Source: Stieleria varia
GTDB lineage: Bacteria > Planctomycetota > Planctomycetia > Pirellulales > Pirellulaceae
DNA length: 64,000 nt
Assembly: GCF_038443385.1 (NCBI RefSeq)
Contig: NZ_CP151726.1
Span: 6,634,001-6,698,000, forward strand
Reading direction: 5' to 3'
Notes under the pieces: model-generated
Seen by the model: only the letters and a program-made list of their open reading frames with translations
Told to the model about the DNA's origin: nothing
The model's database searches: none
Shown here: piece by piece, positions 63,140 through 64,000 of the stretch
Layout of the letters: every line of letters begins with the position of its first letter
Numbering within the stretch: the stretch's first letter is position 1
Position numbers and translations under genes: made by a program

Positions 63140-64000
63140 TCTCGACACCCGAATTGCCCGGTTTGCGGTTTCAAACTATCGGAGAGCAGCCAGCGCCCTC
63201 GCCGCTTCGTTCCGATGTCGCTGGCTTTATCGGTCGCACTCGTCGCGGCCCGGTCGGCCACGCGGTACGTGTGCAAGGGCTGCGGGATTACGAAAGTCTC
63301 TTTGGCGGTTTGGACCGCGACAAACCATTTCCCTATTCGATTCGAGGCTATTTTGAAAACGGCGGACAGATCGCCCACGTGGTGAGAGTCGCTCCCGACG
63401 ACGTTCGCTACGCGTGTGTCACATGGGTGATTGGAACGCAAGATGAAGAGGGAAAATGGGATCAAGACTTTCCCACCGCAGGGCGCTTTCGCGCAGCGAA
63501 ATATCTGATCCATGCGTCCAGTCCGGGGAGTTGGGCGGCGGGGTTGCAGGTCACAATCAATTATGACGTCAACGGCCCCGGGGGAAAGCCAACTCTATCA
63601 CTGACCATTGTGTGCCCGGGTGAAAGATCGGAGCGGATTGACGGACTTCATCCCGGAGAAACTCAACCGGGAAAGACTTTGGAAGATCAAATCGCGAGTC
63701 GATCCCAATTGATCCGAATCGAGCCCCGCGGGGAGGCGAAGGACTCGTTGACGGACAGCAAAGGCCGGCCGCTTGTTGATGAAAAGGGTGTCATCCGGTT
63801 GGATGCTGACGGCAATCAGAGAATTCCATTGCCCGTCCCGCCCGGCCCTCTGTCACGGGTTTGGGATCTGACGTTGTCGCTGTCCGATTCTGACGGCAAG
63901 AAGCCGCTGCCGGAAGAAGACGTTGCATCGCAATACAACAGGGCGATCGTCTCGTTGGGAGATCAAACGGAAGTCGCCTTGCTGGCGACACCATCGATTT
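63136..64000 (+). CDS. Second contractile tail sheath protein (3'-partial)
   Basis: 288 codons are visible before the window ends. The start ATG overlaps the tube stop by four bases. The opening TPELPGLRFQTIGEQPAP, then DVAGFIGRTRRGPVGHAVRV and YSIRGYFENGGQIAHVVRVA, matches sheath subunits (compare FFDNGGQQLYVKRV in the first sheath). From about residue 110 it turns into an insert with NYDVNGPGGKPTLSLTIVCP, a polar Gly/Asp-rich stretch and LSRVWDLTLSLSDSDGKK. The C-terminal sheath domain should lie beyond the edge. eCIS clusters often carry several sheath paralogues, one or more serving at the base of the particle. Confidence 0.85.
   Translation, partial: MISTPELPGLRFQTIGEQPAPSPLRSDVAGFIGRTRRGPVGHAVRVQGLRDYESLFGGLDRDKPFPYSIRGYFENGGQIAHVVRVAPDDVRYACVTWVIGTQDEEGKWDQDFPTAGRFRAAKYLIHASSPGSWAAGLQVTINYDVNGPGGKPTLSLTIVCPGERSERIDGLHPGETQPGKTLEDQIASRSQLIRIEPRGEAKDSLTDSKGRPLVDEKGVIRLDADGNQRIPLPVPPGPLSRVWDLTLSLSDSDGKKPLPEEDVASQYNRAIVSLGDQTEVALLATPSI

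Overview
The window looks like a chromosomal segment of a planctomycete, most likely Pirellulaceae (Rhodopirellula-like). The clues are two giant secreted-type proteins ending in dockerin-like repeats, an N-terminal LExLExRxMLA motif of the planctomycete LEPR-XLL kind, a PEP-CTERM protein next door, and genes that mostly lack strong Shine-Dalgarno sequences. No search could be run, so family names come from motifs read by eye.

Bases 2-56555 are almost entirely two tandem same-strand paralogous giant genes. Copy A (2-25720) runs off the 5' edge; 8,572 residues are visible. Copy B (26049-56555) is complete at 10,168 residues. They share one ordered scaffold: long beta-rich repeats with EF-hand-type calcium loops, RTX (GGxGxDxxx) calcium-binding tracts, a pre-peptidase-C-terminal-like (PPC) domain, more RTX, an FG-GAP/VCBS propeller, a second PPC-like domain, leucine-rich repeats, LamG, PKD/Ig/VCBS domains, a beta-repeat segment and a C-terminal dockerin-like pair. 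Copy B begins with a complete LCAT-like lipase domain (Ser210, Asp429, His469). The copies differ mainly by whole modules (LamG, L-type lectin, jelly-roll, PPC, propeller and a nidogen-like domain) inserted inside host domains of the shared scaffold. Their last 812 bases are nearly identical, which points to recent gene conversion or duplication.

A small PEP-CTERM protein (56646-57305) follows copy B. Its beta-sandwich body has a cohesin-like layout, so it may be a surface receptor for the dockerin-like ends of the giants (inference). A tRNA-Pro(CGG) with its own terminator-like hairpin comes next (57536-57639). Then there is about 1 kb without intact genes, holding a frameshifted IS3-type transposase remnant and several perfect palindromes.

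From 58603 to the right edge lies the start of an extracellular contractile injection system (eCIS, PVC/Afp-like) operon: a DUF4255 (Pvc16-type) protein, an unknown 298-residue protein, a large tail sheath, a tail tube and a second sheath cut by the window edge. Two of the gene junctions are 4-base ATGA overlaps, so the genes are probably co-transcribed. The window thus joins a calcium-dependent adhesin/enzyme surface system to a contractile injection locus, separated by a tRNA and mobile-element debris.
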